Notes: generated by a model from the sequence alone, not told the origin. A stretch of 64,000 nt of DNA from JBBQFI01 sp038237805 (GCA_038237805.1 JBBRYI010000014.1:1-64000), one strand, 5' to 3'; positions 45,498 to 53,258 are shown, counted from the first letter of the stretch. Translations and numbers: made by a program.

Positions 45498-45704
45498 ATG
45501 CCGACTTACATATACGAAACGACCGACCCTACCAAACCGGTCCGCAACTTCGAGGTTAAGCAGAGCGTTCATGACGACCCGCTCTGCGCTGATCCCGAGA
45601 CGGGCGAGGCAGCGCGTCGCATAATCTCGGCAGGCTACAGCATTCTTATTCCTGGGAAATCACATGGTCCTTGCGTCGGCTCTGCCGGCTCGCATTCGGA
45701 GTAA
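45498..45704 (+). CDS. FmdB-like small regulatory protein
   Basis: The protein has 68 aa from ATG 45498; an upstream in-frame extension is weak. 'PTYIYETTDPTKPVRNFEVKQSVHDDPLCADPETGEAARRIISAG' fits the FmdB-like family (MPxYxY...E..QS..D.PL...P.xG...RRxIS). The first two zinc-binding Cys residues are absent, so it is a zinc-less variant. It probably has a regulatory role. Confidence 0.75.
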   Translation: MPTYIYETTDPTKPVRNFEVKQSVHDDPLCADPETGEAARRIISAGYSILIPGKSHGPCVGSAGSHSE

Positions 45705-45753
45705 CCTAACCGTGGTCTGTGATCTCGCCTCTTAGCTCTCCGCTTCTTCGAGA

Positions 45754-46398
45754 CTACGCCGCCACGCGCTCGCGCCCGCAAACGCGTTCGATAACGCACA
45801 GGCTCGCAAGGGCGATCGCCAAAAGTAAAACGGTCGAGCCGCCGTCAGGCACCGCGGAATAAGCCGTAAGTCGAAACGCCCGCTCATTCGATTCAAAAAG
45901 CGGATTCCAAGTCGAATCGTCAGTCGAAGTGTCGAGGTTCCCAGGGGAGAACGAGTAATTCCACACGTCGGCGGACGTGCCGGCCGCCGCGGGCTTGAGC
46001 ACCAGCCAGTAGGAGGTCCCCATTGTTACGGAGACAGACCCCGCCACCGTAAAGCTAACGATGCTGTTGTTGCTGGAACCGAACTGCGCGCTGGGAATAA
46101 CCGACCCGAGAAGAATTTGGTTTGCGTTATCGGGAGCCCCGCCCACATCGCTGTAAAGAAATACGTTCAATGCCGCAGGAACATTGCGAAAACTCACACC
46201 GAGCTCCACCGTGGCGAGATTGCCGCTCACGCCGGCCACAAATCCAGCAGCGACTTCGTAGTTAAACGGACCGCCGACATCGGGCCCCCCGGATTGTTGG
46301 TAGGTGTTTCCCGGTCCGAAGTCATCATATACAATGCTATTGCCGAACGCCGCGCCCGCCGCGACTAGAAAGCTAAGGAGTAATGCAAGTGTTTTCAT
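45754..46398 (-). CDS. Secreted protein with VPDGG-type C-terminal sorting signal
   Basis: This 214-aa protein has a signal peptide (MKTLALLLSFLVAAGAAFGN). The ~150-residue beta-rich mature domain ('DDFGPGNTYQQSGG', 'SYWLVLKPAAAGTSADVWNYSF') matches 'choice-of-anchor R' type domains. The C-terminus 'SAVPDGGSTVLLLAIALASLCVI', then a basic tail, is a VPDSG/PEP-CTERM-like sorting signal recognised by an exosortase. It is expected to be surface-attached. No exosortase is in the window. A CCTAACGA octamer lies 60 nt upstream. Confidence 0.82.
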   Translation of the reverse strand: MKTLALLLSFLVAAGAAFGNSIVYDDFGPGNTYQQSGGPDVGGPFNYEVAAGFVAGVSGNLATVELGVSFRNVPAALNVFLYSDVGGAPDNANQILLGSVIPSAQFGSSNNSIVSFTVAGSVSVTMGTSYWLVLKPAAAGTSADVWNYSFSPGNLDTSTDDSTWNPLFESNERAFRLTAYSAVPDGGSTVLLLAIALASLCVIERVCGRERVAA

Positions 46399-46553
46399 AG
46401 AGGCCCCTCGTCGACGACCCGTTTTAGGTTTAGCATCTGCAACGCCGAGAAATTAATTCGTTAGGGCCTACACCGCCTCCCGCGCTTTGCGTATTCGCGC
46501 GTTTTCTACTTCCTAATTTCGAATTTCTACTTTTCTTCTACCTTCTTCCCGCC

Positions 46554-47117
46554 ATGGCTTCCCGGAAACGCTCACGCCACAAAAAAAAGTCTCAGCACGT
46601 ATCCGACAACGCCGCCCGGACTCCACTGTCAACGGTCGTGGAAGTCCGCCACTCGTCTGTTCACGGACGCGGCGTGTATGCGGCGCAATTCATTCCCAAA
46701 GGCGCGCGCATAATCGAGTACACCGGCAAACGAATGTCATGGAAAGAAGTACCCAATGATCGCGACGATCCGCACACATTCATCTTCGGTCTCGACAACG
46801 GCCAGGTCATCAATCCTGAGATCGACGGGAACGAAGCCCGCTGGATCAACCATTCCTGCGATCCCAACTGCGAAGCGGTCGGAGAAGACGGCGGCATTTT
46901 TATTTATGCTTTGCGAAGAATCCGGCCCGGCGAAGAACTCTTCTACGATTACGCCCTGCAACTCGACGAGCCGATTACCAAAAAACTAGAGAACGAACAC
47001 CGATGTCATTGCGGTGCGTCCACCTGTCGCGGCACAATGCTCGAAGTAAAAAAGCGTAAACGCGCGCGCAAGCGGCAAGGGAGGGCGCGACCCCCGGTCG
47101 CCCCGCGTCACGTTTAG
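46554..47117 (+). CDS. SET-domain protein lysine methyltransferase
   Basis: This 187-aa protein has a basic N-terminus (ASRKRSRHKKK). The SET domain includes 'HGRGVYAAQFIPKGARIIEYTG', 'RWINHSCDPNCEAV' (NHSCxPN) and 'GEELFYDYALQLDE'. The post-SET Cys cluster is 'CHCGASTCRG'. The basic C-terminal tail (KKRKRARKRQGR) suggests nucleic acid binding. Such bacterial SET proteins methylate lysines in DNA-bound or ribosomal proteins; the target is unknown. Confidence 0.93.
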   Translation: MASRKRSRHKKKSQHVSDNAARTPLSTVVEVRHSSVHGRGVYAAQFIPKGARIIEYTGKRMSWKEVPNDRDDPHTFIFGLDNGQVINPEIDGNEARWINHSCDPNCEAVGEDGGIFIYALRRIRPGEELFYDYALQLDEPITKKLENEHRCHCGASTCRGTMLEVKKRKRARKRQGRARPPVAPRHV

Positions 47118-47118
47118 C

Positions 47119-47155
47119 GTTAGCCTTCCAGGCTGACTCGGCCCTCAGGCATCCT
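47119..47155 (+). repeat. Double-hairpin repeat R, copy 1
   Basis: TTAGCCTTCCAGGCTGA is followed by CTCGGCC and CTCAGGCATCCT. The AGCCT/AGGCT hairpin is intact; the second (CAGGC...GCCTG) is partial. It lies directly downstream of the SET gene. Confidence 0.6.
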
Positions 47156-47170
47156 AAATCGCTAAATGAA

Positions 47171-47614
47171 TTACTTCGCCGGTATGAGGTCGAATTTCCC
47201 CGAGCCTTCCTGATAAAAGAGCGCCCCTTCACTCTTATCGCCGCCGCTCCAATGTTTATGGCCTGCTGGAATTCGAATGAATTCTCCCGGCCCTACTCGC
47301 TTGTCGCCCGCATCATCTTTATATAAGTAAGCGCCTTTGAGCACGACCAGCCACACATCGCTCGTGTGCGTGTGCATCCCCGCGTCATATCCCGGCGGGA
47401 ATTTCGTGAACGTCCCGTGTCGCCCTTTTTCAGGATCGCCCCACAACACCGCCATCGACACCCCAGGCGTTTTTTCCGTGTATGTCGCCGTCTCCGAGGA
47501 GACGTAAGTTACTTCCTTGCTCTTAGCCGACTCGGCTTTCTCTTTCGCGACTCCCGTCGACAGCGCAAATGCGATCGCGCCTACTACTCCGATTCCGATC
47601 AATAATTTTTTCAT
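47171..47614 (-). CDS. Exported cupin-domain protein
   Basis: The protein has 147 aa from ATG 47614; the longer frame adds 28 unlikely codons. A hydrophobic N-terminus (MKKLLIGIGVVGAIAFALSTG) precedes a cupin: 'TFTKFPPGYDAGMHTHTSDVWLVVLKGAYLY', with His-x-His metal ligands, and 'GEFIRIPAGHKHWSGGDKSEGALFY'. This matches DUF4437-like cupins. It is exported or membrane-anchored; the substrate is unknown. Confidence 0.85.
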   Translation of the reverse strand: MKKLLIGIGVVGAIAFALSTGVAKEKAESAKSKEVTYVSSETATYTEKTPGVSMAVLWGDPEKGRHGTFTKFPPGYDAGMHTHTSDVWLVVLKGAYLYKDDAGDKRVGPGEFIRIPAGHKHWSGGDKSEGALFYQEGSGKFDLIPAK

Positions 47615-47799
47615 ATTGTTTTGTTTGATATTATCCAATGCGTTCGTTGAGACCTTCTGATCTCTGACTTTGGAGCCTGATGCCAATCGCTCACTCACTC
47701 AATGACGAACTCACTAATCGTTTAAATGAATAACGCTCGCTAAATCGTTAAATCGCTCAATGCATCCCGCCCGGCACGAGATCGGCTTGCAGTGCTGCG

Positions 47800-48333
47800 A
47801 TGAAAGCTCCCATTCCAGACAACGAGGCCGAACGCCTTCGCATCTTATATCAGTACGACATCCTCGATTCGATCTCCGAGCGCGCGTTTGATGAACTGAC
47901 CGAACTCGCTTCCAGCATCTGTGAAACACCCATCGCTTTGATCTCGCTCGTCGATGAAGACCGCCAATGGTTCAAGTCCGCCGTCGGTTTGCAAGCGCGC
48001 GAGACTTCGCGCGATCTTTCCTTTTGCGCCCACGCCATATTGGATGACAAAGTGCTCGTCGTGCCCGATGCGACGAAGGACAAACGTTTCGTCGACAACG
48101 CCCTCGTCACAGGCGAACCCAATATTCGTTTCTACGCCGGCGCACCGTTAATTACGTCTGAAGGACCTGCCCTCGGCTCGCTTTGCGTTATCGACCGGGT
48201 CCCGCACACATTCAGCGCAAAGCAGGAACGCGCCCTGGAAATTCTCGGCCGACAAGTTGTCACACAGCTCCGACTTCGTCGCGCTCTGGAAAACCTGGCT
48301 CGGCTTCAAACCGAAGCCGGCTCCCTTGCTTAG
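47800..48333 (+). CDS. GAF-domain protein (free-standing sensor)
   Basis: This 177-aa protein is one GAF domain: 'NEAERLRILYQYDILDSISERAFDELTELASSICETPIALISLVDEDRQWFKSAVGL', then 'RDLSFCAHAILDD' and 'FYAGAPLITSEGPALGSLCVID', and a final helical tail. This family (GAF N-terminal module of cytoplasmic sensors) often precedes a kinase or cyclase. Here nothing follows, so it is a stand-alone ligand sensor. A fragment of a similar gene is at 22.6 kb. Confidence 0.9.
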   Translation: MKAPIPDNEAERLRILYQYDILDSISERAFDELTELASSICETPIALISLVDEDRQWFKSAVGLQARETSRDLSFCAHAILDDKVLVVPDATKDKRFVDNALVTGEPNIRFYAGAPLITSEGPALGSLCVIDRVPHTFSAKQERALEILGRQVVTQLRLRRALENLARLQTEAGSLA

Positions 48334-48344
48334 ACCCGCTTGGA

Positions 48345-48390
48345 GGTTAGCCTTCCAGGCTGACTCGGCCGTCGGACATCTTGCCTGATG
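48345..48390 (+). repeat. Double-hairpin repeat R, copy 2
   Basis: GGTTAGCCTTCCAGGCTGAC is followed by TCGGCCGTCGGACATCTTGCCTGAT. The first hairpin is intact; the second has mismatches. It starts 11 nt after the GAF gene stop. Confidence 0.6.
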
Positions 48391-48431
48391 TAACTCTGAA
48401 CCAACATTTCTTCGGCAACCCTTGTGCAAAC

Positions 48432-48470
48432 AAAAAAAGCCGCCGAGGCATTTCTGCGCCCCGGCGGCTT
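48432..48470 (-). terminator. Rho-independent terminator of the PGBD gene
   Basis: On the minus strand, the near-perfect stem GCCGCCGGGGC / GCCTCGGCGGC is followed by seven Ts. It is placed ~50 nt past the stop of the peptidoglycan-binding-domain gene (48519). Confidence 0.85.
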
Positions 48471-48518
48471 CTCGAATTCTAATTTTCTACTTCCTACTTC
48501 AGACTTCCTACTTTCTTA

Positions 48519-49553
48519 TTATCCCATCCCGAGCGAATCGAGCGTCGGCTCGTCGATCACCGCTGTCGCGGTAAGTCCCTGATCGGCTTGGTAGCCGGCG
48601 ACCGCCTCCCGCGTCAACGGCCCGAGCAATCCATCCACGTCACCCTTGTAGTAGCCCATCTCCTGTAGCGCGGATTGCACGTCCGCGATCACCCGGTCCG
48701 GCGGCTCCGCACGGTGACCGACATAAATCGGGGCATCATAGGCATAATACTCGGCCGAAGAATCGTAACCCCATGCCGGATACCAGTAGCCGTTGTTCCA
48801 GTAGTAGTAACCGCCACCGACTTGCTCCACGCGATTGTAACGCGACCGATACCAGCCGCGATCGTGCCGTTCCGGATGATACGAGCGGAATGCCTCGTAT
48901 TGCGCACCCTGCCACTGATCGCTTCCTTGAATCCGATAGTTTTGTTGGAACGTAACCGCCGGAACCTGCTGTGGCTTTGGCTGCGCGCGGAAGTTCGCGT
49001 GCTCCGCCTTGATCTGCTGCACCTTCTCCGGAGCCGGTTTCTTCGCCGCGGCGGCCGTCTTTACCTGCGCCTTTTGCTGGCTCGAAACCGCTGGCGCTGC
49101 AGTCGCCGCTGCCGTCGGGGCCGGAGTAGCGGCTACCTTCGCGTTTGCGGCCGGCGCCTTCTCCCCTTTTTTGTGTTGTTCTGCATGCTGTTTCACCACC
49201 GGCGTTGCAGTGGCGGCTTGTTGACCGGAAACATTCGTTTCCGTTCGCGCAGCCTTCTCAGATTTCCGCGTCGCCTCCACCTTCTGCGCCTTTGCTGCAG
49301 CGCGGTCGTTCACCACTCCGCGCTCCTTGGCGACGGTCGCCTCCGGCTTCTGCACCTTTGCCGCTGCGCGCTCCTTCACAATCGGGGCCTGAGGCTTCGC
49401 CACGTTTGCACCGGGTTTTGCTACAGCTCCGTGCGCTTTTGCCGGGGCTTCTTTCTTGTTTTTTGGTGTTGCCTGCTCGTCCGGCTGTTGCGCTATCGCA
49501 GCTCCAGCCAGCATGAGCGAACAGCCCATCAGTAAACTCGTGAATTTTCTCAT
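48519..49553 (-). CDS. Exported Ala/Lys-rich protein with peptidoglycan-binding domain
   Basis: The protein has 344 aa from ATG 49553, chosen for its signal peptide (MRKFTSLLMGCSLMLAGAAIA). Residues ~25-190 are Ala/Lys/Pro-rich low-complexity sequence with VKERAAAKVQKPEATV-like repeats. A Tyr/Trp-rich segment ('QGAQYEAFRSYHPERHDRGWYRSRYN') follows. The C-terminal ~65 residues are a PG_binding_1 domain ('VQSALQEMGYYKGDVDGLLGPLTREAVAGYQADQGL'). It probably anchors to peptidoglycan in the periplasm. A strong terminator follows. Confidence 0.9.
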   Translation of the reverse strand: MRKFTSLLMGCSLMLAGAAIAQQPDEQATPKNKKEAPAKAHGAVAKPGANVAKPQAPIVKERAAAKVQKPEATVAKERGVVNDRAAAKAQKVEATRKSEKAARTETNVSGQQAATATPVVKQHAEQHKKGEKAPAANAKVAATPAPTAAATAAPAVSSQQKAQVKTAAAAKKPAPEKVQQIKAEHANFRAQPKPQQVPAVTFQQNYRIQGSDQWQGAQYEAFRSYHPERHDRGWYRSRYNRVEQVGGGYYYWNNGYWYPAWGYDSSAEYYAYDAPIYVGHRAEPPDRVIADVQSALQEMGYYKGDVDGLLGPLTREAVAGYQADQGLTATAVIDEPTLDSLGMG

Positions 49554-49749
49554 ATAGATATGTTTGGTCGTTAAATGTGTCGATCTATTCAACCGTCGCA
49601 GCGTTTTTCGGGCCGCGTGCTCGCGAACCTTTTCGAAGATCACGCCGCATCGATCGCCTAACGACAATTCGTGCAATCAATCGCGTTTGGTTGCCTCAAG
49701 GTAGTGCGCGACCGCAATGCCGGTCCGGCTCGGACCGCCCCGAATGGAA

Positions 49750-49793
49750 GTTAGCCTTCCAGGCTGACTCGGCCATCAGGCATCCTGCCTGAT
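49750..49793 (+). repeat. Double-hairpin repeat R, copy 3
   Basis: GTTAGCCTTCCAGGCTGAC is followed by TCGGCC and a perfect second hairpin (ATCAGGC atcct GCCTGAT). It is the best-preserved of the three copies. Confidence 0.65.
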
Positions 49794-49832
49794 TTCCCTT
49801 ATGGTGGGGCGTGACCGCCGGTCGCGCCGAAA

Positions 49833-50657
49833 TTAGACAGCCCGCGTGCCGCGACACTTTGGAAAATGGAGCGACTGGGGCGAGCGACATGTCCGGTTAA
49901 GCCACACAGGTAGTGGTCGAACATTGTGGGAAACAATTGAGATACAATTCGAGCACCCCCAAAACCGTCCGCCAATGTTTGGACCGCGCTTCGCTTCGCG
50001 CACAACCATTTCGGCGCCGCAAAGCGGGCAGTCAGGCGCAAGATGATCTCGTTCTCGAGACACTGTGACATTACCGGACATCTGAACACTTCGAATCAGC
50101 TGACACACATCGTTCGCATTGATCAGCTCGATTGGCTTTCCTTTCGCGAATGCGATTGCATGTGGTGTAAAGCTGGTTGTAGCGACAAGCTTCGCTGAAG
50201 TCGCGTTACGATCGTGAAGAATGCCATATAGTTCGCGCACAGTCTGAACAGGCACTGGTTTTCCGCTCCATCGTTTGCATTGCACGAGCGTGACACTGCC
50301 GTTCCGGCCGAGCACGAGATCCACGCCGCCATCGGCCCCACCGCCCAACGTCTCTTCAACTTTATAACCTTGTCGCCGATACGCTTCGCCGAGCAAATCT
50401 TCGAATCGTTTCCAAGGCAATTGGTGCAGCGACTCCAAACTCGTTTGCTGTTCGAGCATCGCGCGAGTTTTCCACGATCGCATTGCGGAAATGACCGCAA
50501 TCGCGAGCATAAACAGCGTAATTATCGGATGCATTCCGCGCATCGGATGCGGCAACAGTCCAGGCAGGAGAACAAACGCCAATCCTGCCAGAAAGAGGCT
50601 TACCCACCAGGGAAGCAAAACCAGATCATCGACAATGGAGGATTTCCGTCGCGCCAT
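49833..50657 (-). CDS. Mrr-like restriction endonuclease with zinc finger interrupted by an in-frame repeat
   Basis: This 274-aa protein has two N-terminal membrane helices ('LVLLPWWVSLFLAGLAFVLLPG' and 'IITLFMLAIAVISAM'). An Mrr_cat nuclease fold follows: 'WKRFEDLLGEAYRRQGYKVEETLGGGADGGVDLVL' and 'VTLVQCKRW' (D and QxK). The C-terminal zinc finger reads 'CPLCGAEMVVREAKRGPNIGGRFWGCSN', then 27 extra residues, then 'FPKCRGTRAV'. The native motif would be FWGCSNFPKCRG, so an 81-nt element has entered in frame (49866-49946) and separates zinc ligands. Membrane-tethered Mrr proteins with topoisomerase-type fingers are known; the insertion may cripple the finger. Confidence 0.9.
   Translation of the reverse strand: MARRKSSIVDDLVLLPWWVSLFLAGLAFVLLPGLLPHPMRGMHPIITLFMLAIAVISAMRSWKTRAMLEQQTSLESLHQLPWKRFEDLLGEAYRRQGYKVEETLGGGADGGVDLVLGRNGSVTLVQCKRWSGKPVPVQTVRELYGILHDRNATSAKLVATTSFTPHAIAFAKGKPIELINANDVCQLIRSVQMSGNVTVSRERDHLAPDCPLCGAEMVVREAKRGPNIGGRFWGCSNCISIVSHNVRPLPVWLNRTCRSPQSLHFPKCRGTRAV
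49866..49946. repeat. 81-bp in-frame inserted repeat element
   Basis: This segment interrupts the GCSN-FPKCRG zinc-finger motif of the Mrr-like gene and adds exactly 27 codons without a stop. It contains AATGGAGCGACTGGGGCGA (49865-49883), repeated exactly at 1819-1837, and two small stems (CCAC/GTGG and ATTGT/ACAAT). It behaves like in-frame palindromic elements known from Rickettsia (RPE), but is unrelated in sequence as far as I can judge. Confidence 0.65.
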
Positions 50658-50982
50658 GCGCCAATGTCAGAGCATCTTTCGCGCAATTGTAATTAGGCAA
50701 ACAGTTCGTTCCAATTCTTTTCGCTCCGACTTCCGACACCCACCGCGTGAGTCGTCAGGCTTTTACGCGGCATCCTTCATCCTTCTTAACTCCGCCTTCT
50801 CGTCTGCAATTCCGCAATCCGAGTTCCGCATTCCGAATTGCAAACTCCCTTGTCACTGGCTTCGTGCGCTGCTTTGCGTCAGAGCCATCAATTTCCAGTA
50901 GCTTCGAACTTGACCGTCTAAGATTACCCGCCATTATGTTCGCTCGAACGTTGGCGCTGTAGGTGCTAATTTTCTCGTGTCG
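50658..50982. other. Intergenic region, pyrimidine-rich
   Basis: This ~325-nt stretch has no supported gene. It contains runs such as CATCCTTCATCCTTCTTAAC and repeated CCGCAATCCGAGTTCCGCATTCCGAATT-type units (50815-50843) between the Mrr-like gene and the Panacea gene. Nothing else is seen. Confidence 0.45.
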
Positions 50983-51603
50983 ATGCCCGCTCTCCAAATC
51001 CTCGCGTCTGTGCGGAAATCTACCCAGGCCCTCAATTACTTCGCCCACAAAGCTTCTAGTGGCGCGCCGATTCGAAAACTCAACAAGATGAAAGCACTCA
51101 AGCTTCTCTTTTTTGCCGATCGATATCATCTGCGGAAATATGGCCGGCCCGTAAGCAATTGCGCATACTTCGCGATGAACCATGGACCGGTCGCATCCGA
51201 AGCAAAACGTATTGCCGAAGAAAGCACACATCTCGATAGCCGTTCGCGCAGCTACGCGCGGCGTTATCTCCGTAGAAACGATCTTTATCACTTTAGCACG
51301 ATCGCAGATGTCGACGATGCGGTGCTTTCCAAAACGGATCGCGAAGCGCTTGATTTTGCCTGGCAAACTTTTGGGCATTACACAGAATTTCGGCTGCGTG
51401 ATATCACTCACCATTATCCCGAATGGAAGCGCCGCGCCGCCACTCTGCGCACAGGCCGTCCTCGCGTTAAAATGGAATACTCCGATTTCTTCGACGAACC
51501 TGACCCGGGCTACAACCCATGCCACGAGCTTTCGAAAAAGGAGCGCGATATAGCCCGCGAGTTGTATCTCGATTCGGAGACCGTAGCCAACCTCTGGAAA
51601 TAA
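50983..51603 (+). CDS. Panacea-domain (DUF4065) protein, antitoxin-type
   Basis: The protein has 206 aa from ATG 50983; a GTG two codons earlier is possible. It has the Panacea/DUF4065 signature: 'ALNYFAHKASSGAPIRKLNKMKALKLLFFADRYHLRKYGRPVSNCAYFAMNHGPVASEA'. Panacea proteins (formerly SocA/GepA-like) are antitoxins that neutralise diverse toxins encoded next to them. The gene is followed 9 nt later by a short toxin-like gene. Coupled expression is likely. Confidence 0.9.
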   Translation: MPALQILASVRKSTQALNYFAHKASSGAPIRKLNKMKALKLLFFADRYHLRKYGRPVSNCAYFAMNHGPVASEAKRIAEESTHLDSRSRSYARRYLRRNDLYHFSTIADVDDAVLSKTDREALDFAWQTFGHYTEFRLRDITHHYPEWKRRAATLRTGRPRVKMEYSDFFDEPDPGYNPCHELSKKERDIARELYLDSETVANLWK

Positions 51604-51612
51604 CCCTCGCTC

Positions 51613-52047
51613 GTGGCGCACGTCCCCCTTGAGCTGCGCCTGTCTCTTCGCGAAGGAACAGTTTTTTATTTCAAGGAACGCAAACTCTCTTCCGCCGAGC
51701 CGCACTTTCATATCGTCGTTAACGATCCCTTAACGCAGCAGGTCTTGCTGCTCACCGTCGTAACCTCGAAAGTAGAAAAGGTGAAGTATCGCCGGCGCGA
51801 TTGTCCAAATACTCTGGTCGAGCTTGGTCCTCGCGATCTTCCGAATATCCTGAGCCGGCCATCGATTGTGGATTGCAACAATGTCACGCGCATCAGTCTC
51901 GATGAATTTTGTGATCGCTGGACGAGAAAGGAAATCGCAGCCTTCGCACGGGATCTGCCGCAACCGTTGAAAATCGCTCTTCGCTTCGCTCTTCACGCCA
52001 GCGAGATCCTGGCGCCAGAAATCAAAGCGCTGATTAAGAAAGCTTAA
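51613..52047 (+). CDS. Panacea-associated toxin-like protein
   Basis: This 144-aa protein has a GTG start, 9 nt after the Panacea gene. The reading 'LREGTVFYFKERKLSSAEPHFHIVVNDPLTQQVLLLTVVTSKVEKVKYR' has the beta pattern of SH3-like/PemK-type toxins ('G.v...'). It continues with 'LVELGPRDLPNILSRPSIVDCNNVTRISLDEF'. Position and size fit a Panacea-neutralised toxin. No family can be named with confidence; it may be a PanT-type toxin of unknown mechanism. Confidence 0.7.
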   Translation: MAHVPLELRLSLREGTVFYFKERKLSSAEPHFHIVVNDPLTQQVLLLTVVTSKVEKVKYRRRDCPNTLVELGPRDLPNILSRPSIVDCNNVTRISLDEFCDRWTRKEIAAFARDLPQPLKIALRFALHASEILAPEIKALIKKA

Positions 52048-52314
52048 CTCCGATCTCGAGTTTACCCGCCGTGGCGGGAGCTCTGACCGCTGCTTATTTT
52101 CAGCTTTTCAGATTTCAGCGTTTCTGTTTTCGGACCGCGTGAGCCGCATCGCTTTTACGCGGTCAGCGTTTCCGCTTTTGCTTCCAACTTCCGACTTCCT
52201 CTGCGTCTTCTACTTTAGAATTTCTAATTTCACCTTTTAAGACGCTTCTTACTTTAGCCTTTCTAATTTCTACTTTGCACTTTTTTCGTTCCCCGTTAGA
52301 AGGATTCCTCCGTT
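52048..52314. other. Polypyrimidine intergenic tract and direct-repeat left copy
   Basis: This stretch is dominated by TTCTAATTTC / CTTCTACTTT repeats (52080-52300). The end, CCCCGTTAGAAG(G)ATT before the next gene (52291-52315), is repeated at 53180-53205 before hsdR. Confidence 0.5.
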
Positions 52315-52533
52315 ATGCATTCCCCCTCTCACACGACCGGTGGAGAACCTCCTATCATCGGCAACAATGAAGAGGAGGCTGTGTGGCGCTGCTACGAGGA
52401 GAAGCGACTACGTCGCCGACTACTGAGTTCGACCTCAGCGATTCCCGAAGAAATACTCTGTTATCTCGACTGGTTACAAGCCGGGCGCGAAGTGAGACCT
52501 ATGCGTGCAATCGGAAAGTGGATCGCCGCGTGA
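52315..52533 (+). CDS. Small hypothetical protein upstream of ORF6N gene
   Basis: This 72-aa protein begins MHSPSHTTGGEPPIIGNNEEEA and is followed by a charged helical region ('VWRCYEEKRLRRRLLSSTSAI'). It is preceded by AGAAGGATT. Its stop overlaps the GTG of the ORF6N gene (GTGA), so the two are translationally coupled. No family is recognised. It could be a helper of the ORF6N protein. Confidence 0.65.
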   Translation: MHSPSHTTGGEPPIIGNNEEEAVWRCYEEKRLRRRLLSSTSAIPEEILCYLDWLQAGREVRPMRAIGKWIAA

Positions 52534-53036
52534 AGTCCGAAGCACTCGCGATCAAGGTCGAGCGGCGGATTTTTCTCATTCGCGGGCAGAACGTCATGCT
52601 CGATTTCGACCTCGCCGAGCTTTACGGCGTCGAGACGGGCGCCTTGAAGCGGGCGGTGAACCGCAACCGCGACCGTTTTCCCGAGGACTTTCTGTTCCAA
52701 CTCACAGCCAAAGAGATGGACGCTTTGAGATGCCAGATTGGCACCTCAAAGCAGGGCCGCGGTGGGCGGCGTTATCTTCCTTATGCTTTTACAGAACAAG
52801 GTGTTGCGATGCTCTCCAGTGTCTTGCGCAGCCCTCGCGCCGTCCAGGTGAATATCGCCATCATGCGCACCTTCGTGCGGCTGCGCGAGATGCTCCTCTC
52901 GAACGTCGATCTCGCCCGCAAGCTCGCGGTGTTGGAAAACAAATACGATGCCCAGTTCAAGGTTGTTTTCGACGCCATCCGTGAACTGATGCTTCCACCC
53001 GAGCAGCCGAAACGGCGCATCGGTTTTCATCCTTAG
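52530..53036 (+). CDS. ORF6N-domain protein
   Basis: The protein has 168 aa from GTG 52530 (GTGA overlap). It has the ORF6N signature: 'IFLIRGQNVMLDFDLAELYGVETGALKRAVNRNRDRFPEDFLFQLT', then 'RYLPYAFTEQGVAMLSSVLRSPRAVQVNIAIMRTFVRLREML', and a final coiled-coil region. ORF6N is a DNA-binding domain found in phage and mobile-element regulators. It is located just before the type I restriction genes and is bounded by the direct-repeat leader. Confidence 0.93.
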   Translation: MKSEALAIKVERRIFLIRGQNVMLDFDLAELYGVETGALKRAVNRNRDRFPEDFLFQLTAKEMDALRCQIGTSKQGRGGRRYLPYAFTEQGVAMLSSVLRSPRAVQVNIAIMRTFVRLREMLLSNVDLARKLAVLENKYDAQFKVVFDAIRELMLPPEQPKRRIGFHP

Positions 53037-53179
53037 CCCCCAGCCGCGTGCTCGCGAATGGAGCCGCAGGGAATGCGAGCGACATAGATGGGCAAACCGA
53101 GAGGTCGAGTGAACGGGAGTGAACGAGTCAAAGCATTCGGAGTTTACGCGGTCTAATTTAGACTTTCTAATTTCTTGCA

Positions 53180-53205
53180 CCCCGTTAGAAGAATTGCGTC
53201 GATAT
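53180..53205 (+). repeat. Direct-repeat leader before hsdR (right copy)
   Basis: CCCCGTTAGAAGAATT, preceded by a TTTCTAATTT polypyrimidine run, repeats the 52291-52315 segment. It ends ~55 nt before the hsdR start codon. The paired copies bracket the ORF6N cassette. Confidence 0.5.
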
Positions 53206-53258
53206 GCCCCCTTGGAAGAGCCGCCAGAATACCGATATAAAGCTTTCGGCCCCTTGTA

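Noticed and set aside
53037..53258. Small gene between ORF6N and hsdR
   Set aside because: The open frames are short, run through repeat DNA and lack start signals.
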